7,399 bases of DNA from Campylobacteraceae bacterium. GTDB lineage: Bacteria; Campylobacterota; Campylobacteria; Campylobacterales; Sulfurovaceae. The notes beneath the pieces were generated by a model. It ran no database searches and was not told the origin of the DNA. It saw only the letters and a list, made by a program, of their open reading frames with translations. Position numbers and translations under genes: made by a program. Within the stretch, counting starts at the first letter, position 1, and each line of letters begins with the position of its first letter. Positions 5,728 through 7,399 of the stretch are shown in pieces. The stretch covers positions 1-7,399 of the forward strand of contig JALWZK010000087.1 of assembly GCA_027002665.1 (NCBI GenBank), written 5' to 3'.

Positions 5728-6279
5728 ATGATAGGATCTAGTAGAGCTGCCATACGATATGCAAAAGCTGTTTTAAGTGCTTCCATAGACGTAACAAAAG
5801 CAGACACTATAAATACAGATATGCAATTAATTGCTACAACAATTAATGAAAGCAGAGAATTACAAGTAGTATTAAACAGCCCTGTAATAAAAAGTGATGC
5901 AAAAAAAGCAGCATTAATGGCTATATTCAATAAAAAGATAGACAGTACCTCACTAAGTCTGGTCAATTTATTGGTAGAAAACAAAAGGTTACCCTTATTG
6001 CCAGAAGTAGCAAAACAATATACATTTCTCTATAACCAATACAAAGGCAGTCAAGTAGCATCCGTTACAACAGCTTTTGAATTAACCGAAGCCTTAGAGA
6101 AAAAGATTTTGGCAAAAACCGAAGAGATAACAGGTAAAAAAATAAGTTTAGAAAGTATTATAGATCCCGCAATTATTGGTGGATTTATCCTTAGAGTTGG
6201 CGACAAGCAATTTGATGCTAGTATCTTAGGAAAGATGAATAATTTAAGAAGAACATTTGAGAATAATGTTCAAGCATAA
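5728..6279 (+). CDS. atpH: F-type ATP synthase subunit delta
   Basis: This is the OSCP/delta subunit, which fixes the b stalk to the top of the alpha-beta hexamer. The 183-aa protein opens with SSRAAIRYAKAVL (4-16), the conserved RYAxAL-like start of the family. A predicted helical N-domain follows, and the protein closes with the delta signature IIDPAIIGGFILRVGDKQFDASI (about 144-166). The start ATG lies one base after the atpF stop; it is kept because the conserved N-terminus begins at once. Gene order (b, delta, alpha) is standard. Codon use is like atpF and unlike the left half of the window. Confidence 0.95.
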   Translation: MIGSSRAAIRYAKAVLSASIDVTKADTINTDMQLIATTINESRELQVVLNSPVIKSDAKKAALMAIFNKKIDSTSLSLVNLLVENKRLPLLPEVAKQYTFLYNQYKGSQVASVTTAFELTEALEKKILAKTEEITGKKISLESIIDPAIIGGFILRVGDKQFDASILGKMNNLRRTFENNVQA

Positions 6280-6306
6280 TTTGTAAAGAATAAATAATTA
6301 ACAGAA

Positions 6307-6324
6307 GCTGAAAATAAATTCAGC
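6307..6324 (+). promoter_or_regulatory. small hairpin between atpH and atpA
   Basis: GCTGAA (6307-6312) pairs with TTCAGC (6319-6324) around the loop AATAAA. It sits in the 69-nt gap before atpA and is followed by ATATTTAATT, without a T run strong enough to call a terminator. It is short and may be no more than an mRNA-stability element. Confidence 0.3.
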
Positions 6325-6348
6325 ATATTTAATTAAACAATTAAATAA

Positions 6349-7399
6349 ATGGCAACAATAAAACCCGCTGAAGTATCAGCAATTTTAAAACAACAATTAT
6401 CAGGTTTTGAAGGTAAAGCATCTTTAGACGAAGTTGGAACCGTACTACAAGTAGGAGATGGTATTGCACGTATATATGGACTAGCAAATGCACAGTATGG
6501 CGAGTTGGTACAATTTGAAGACGGTCTAGAAGGTATCGTTCTAAACCTTGAAGAAGATAATGTAGGTGTTGTATTATTAGGGCATTCAACAGAAATAAAA
6601 GAAGGAGCTACCGTAAAACGTACAGAGCGAATTGCTTCTTTACGCGTTGGAGAAGGTATCTCTGGAAGAGTTGTAAACACCCTAGGGCAACCTATTGATG
6701 GTAAAGGACCTATTGAAGGCGAAACCTTTGAGATGCCATTAGAACGTAAAGCACCTGGGGTAATCTTTAGAGAACCTGTAACAGAACCTTTACAAACAGG
6801 TATAAAATCTGTAGATGCCATGATTCCAGTAGGTAGAGGTCAACGTGAATTGATTATTGGCGACCGCCAAACAGGAAAATCTACCGTTGCCATAGACACC
6901 ATTTTAAACCAAAAAGAATTTTATGATGCAGGAGAACCCGTATATTGTATCTATGTTGCCATAGGTCAAAAAGCATCTACCGTTGCTGCCATAGCAAGTA
7001 TGTTAGAAGAACACGGAGCCTTGGCGTATACAACCATAGTTGCTGCCAATGCCTCAGATCCTGCACCTATGCAAGTGTATGCTCCTTTTGCAGGTGCTGC
7101 CATTGGTGAGTATTTTAGAGATACAGGCAGACCCGCATTAATTATCTATGACGATTTATCAAAACAAGCCGTTGCCTATCGTGAAGTATCCTTGTTATTA
7201 AGAAGACCTCCAGGACGTGAAGCATACCCTGGTGATGTATTTTACTTACACTCAAGATTGTTAGAACGTGCTGCAAAAGTGGTAAACGACAATACCATTG
7301 CTGCACAAATGAACGATATACCAGACGCATTACAAGGAAAAGTAAAAGGAGGAGGTTCCTTAACCGCCTTACCCATTATTGAAACGCAAGCAGGAGATG
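6349..7399 (+). CDS. atpA: F-type ATP synthase subunit alpha, 3' end outside window
   Basis: The alpha subunit carries the non-catalytic nucleotide sites of F1 and supplies the arginine finger to beta. The frame is open from the ATG at 6349 to the window end (350 codons), so roughly the last third is missing. Visible marks are an N-terminal region beginning [33 protein letters not shown] (about 32-45), the P-loop GDRQTGKST (171-179, Lys177), the VAIGQKAS segment, and Walker [12 protein letters not shown] with D268-D269. Near the end, [20 protein letters not shown] and then [18 protein letters not shown] include several more residues than E. coli AtpA has at this point, an extension I associate with Bacteroidota. 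There is no Shine-Dalgarno site before the ATG (AATTAAATAA). In Bacteroidota atpG normally follows. Confidence 0.97.
   Translation, partial: MATIKPAEVSAILKQQLSGFEGKASLDEVGTVLQVGDGIARIYGLANAQYGELVQFEDGLEGIVLNLEEDNVGVVLLGHSTEIKEGATVKRTERIASLRVGEGISGRVVNTLGQPIDGKGPIEGETFEMPLERKAPGVIFREPVTEPLQTGIKSVDAMIPVGRGQRELIIGDRQTGKSTVAIDTILNQKEFYDAGEPVYCIYVAIGQKASTVAAIASMLEEHGALAYTTIVAANASDPAPMQVYAPFAGAAIGEYFRDTGRPALIIYDDLSKQAVAYREVSLLLRRPPGREAYPGDVFYLHSRLLERAAKVVNDNTIAAQMNDIPDALQGKVKGGGSLTALPIIETQAGD

Overview
The window looks like two pieces of DNA with different phylogenetic flavour, joined within an AT-rich gap at about 4805-4946. The left part (1-4804) reads as Campylobacterota (Sulfurimonas/Sulfurovum/Arcobacter-like). 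It has very AGA-rich arginine usage, a preference for GAG over GAA, Shine-Dalgarno-like sites, and TlyA and RibF proteins that match my recollection of Campylobacter-type homologues. The right part (4947-7399) reads as Flavobacteriia (Bacteroidota). It is an F-type ATP synthase operon, atpE-atpF-atpH-atpA, with flavobacterial protein sequences, strong GAA preference, more CGT arginine codons and no Shine-Dalgarno sites. I cannot tell from sequence alone whether this is a recent transfer or a chimeric contig. The absence of atpB beside atpE makes a chimera at least as likely.

Layout, left part: a plus-strand, translationally coupled block holds hemL (5' end outside the window; tetrapyrrole synthesis), tlyA (rRNA 2'-O-methyltransferase) and ribF (FMN/FAD synthesis). 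The start of each downstream gene overlaps the end of the gene before it. The block ends at hairpins at about 2758-2800 and meets a convergent three-gene minus-strand operon (4804 to 2794). In transcription order this operon encodes a small outer-membrane beta-barrel, an inner-membrane-anchored OmpA-domain (peptidoglycan-binding) protein, and a membrane-anchored coiled-coil protein.

The most interesting object is the OmpA-domain protein. Its periplasmic linker (residues 32-143) carries 13 copies of the extended bacterial N-glycosylation sequon [D/E]-X-N-X-[S/T], the PglB-type acceptor used by Campylobacterota. Thirteen of the 14 N-X-S/T sites in the linker have the acidic residue at -2; neither of the two N-X-S/T sites in the folded OmpA domain does. 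Four of the sequons lie in a tandem pentapeptide repeat. The operon could encode a trans-envelope assembly of outer-membrane barrel, glycosylated spacer bound to peptidoglycan, inner-membrane anchor and cytoplasmic coiled coil. That assembly is an inference.

Layout, right part: atpE (c subunit), a strong 16-bp hairpin, atpF (b), atpH (delta), a smaller hairpin, and atpA (alpha, cut by the window end). Together these supply parts of the F0 membrane ring, the stator and the F1 head of a probably proton-driven ATP synthase. No RNA genes, CRISPR arrays, insertion sequences or attachment sites were seen.
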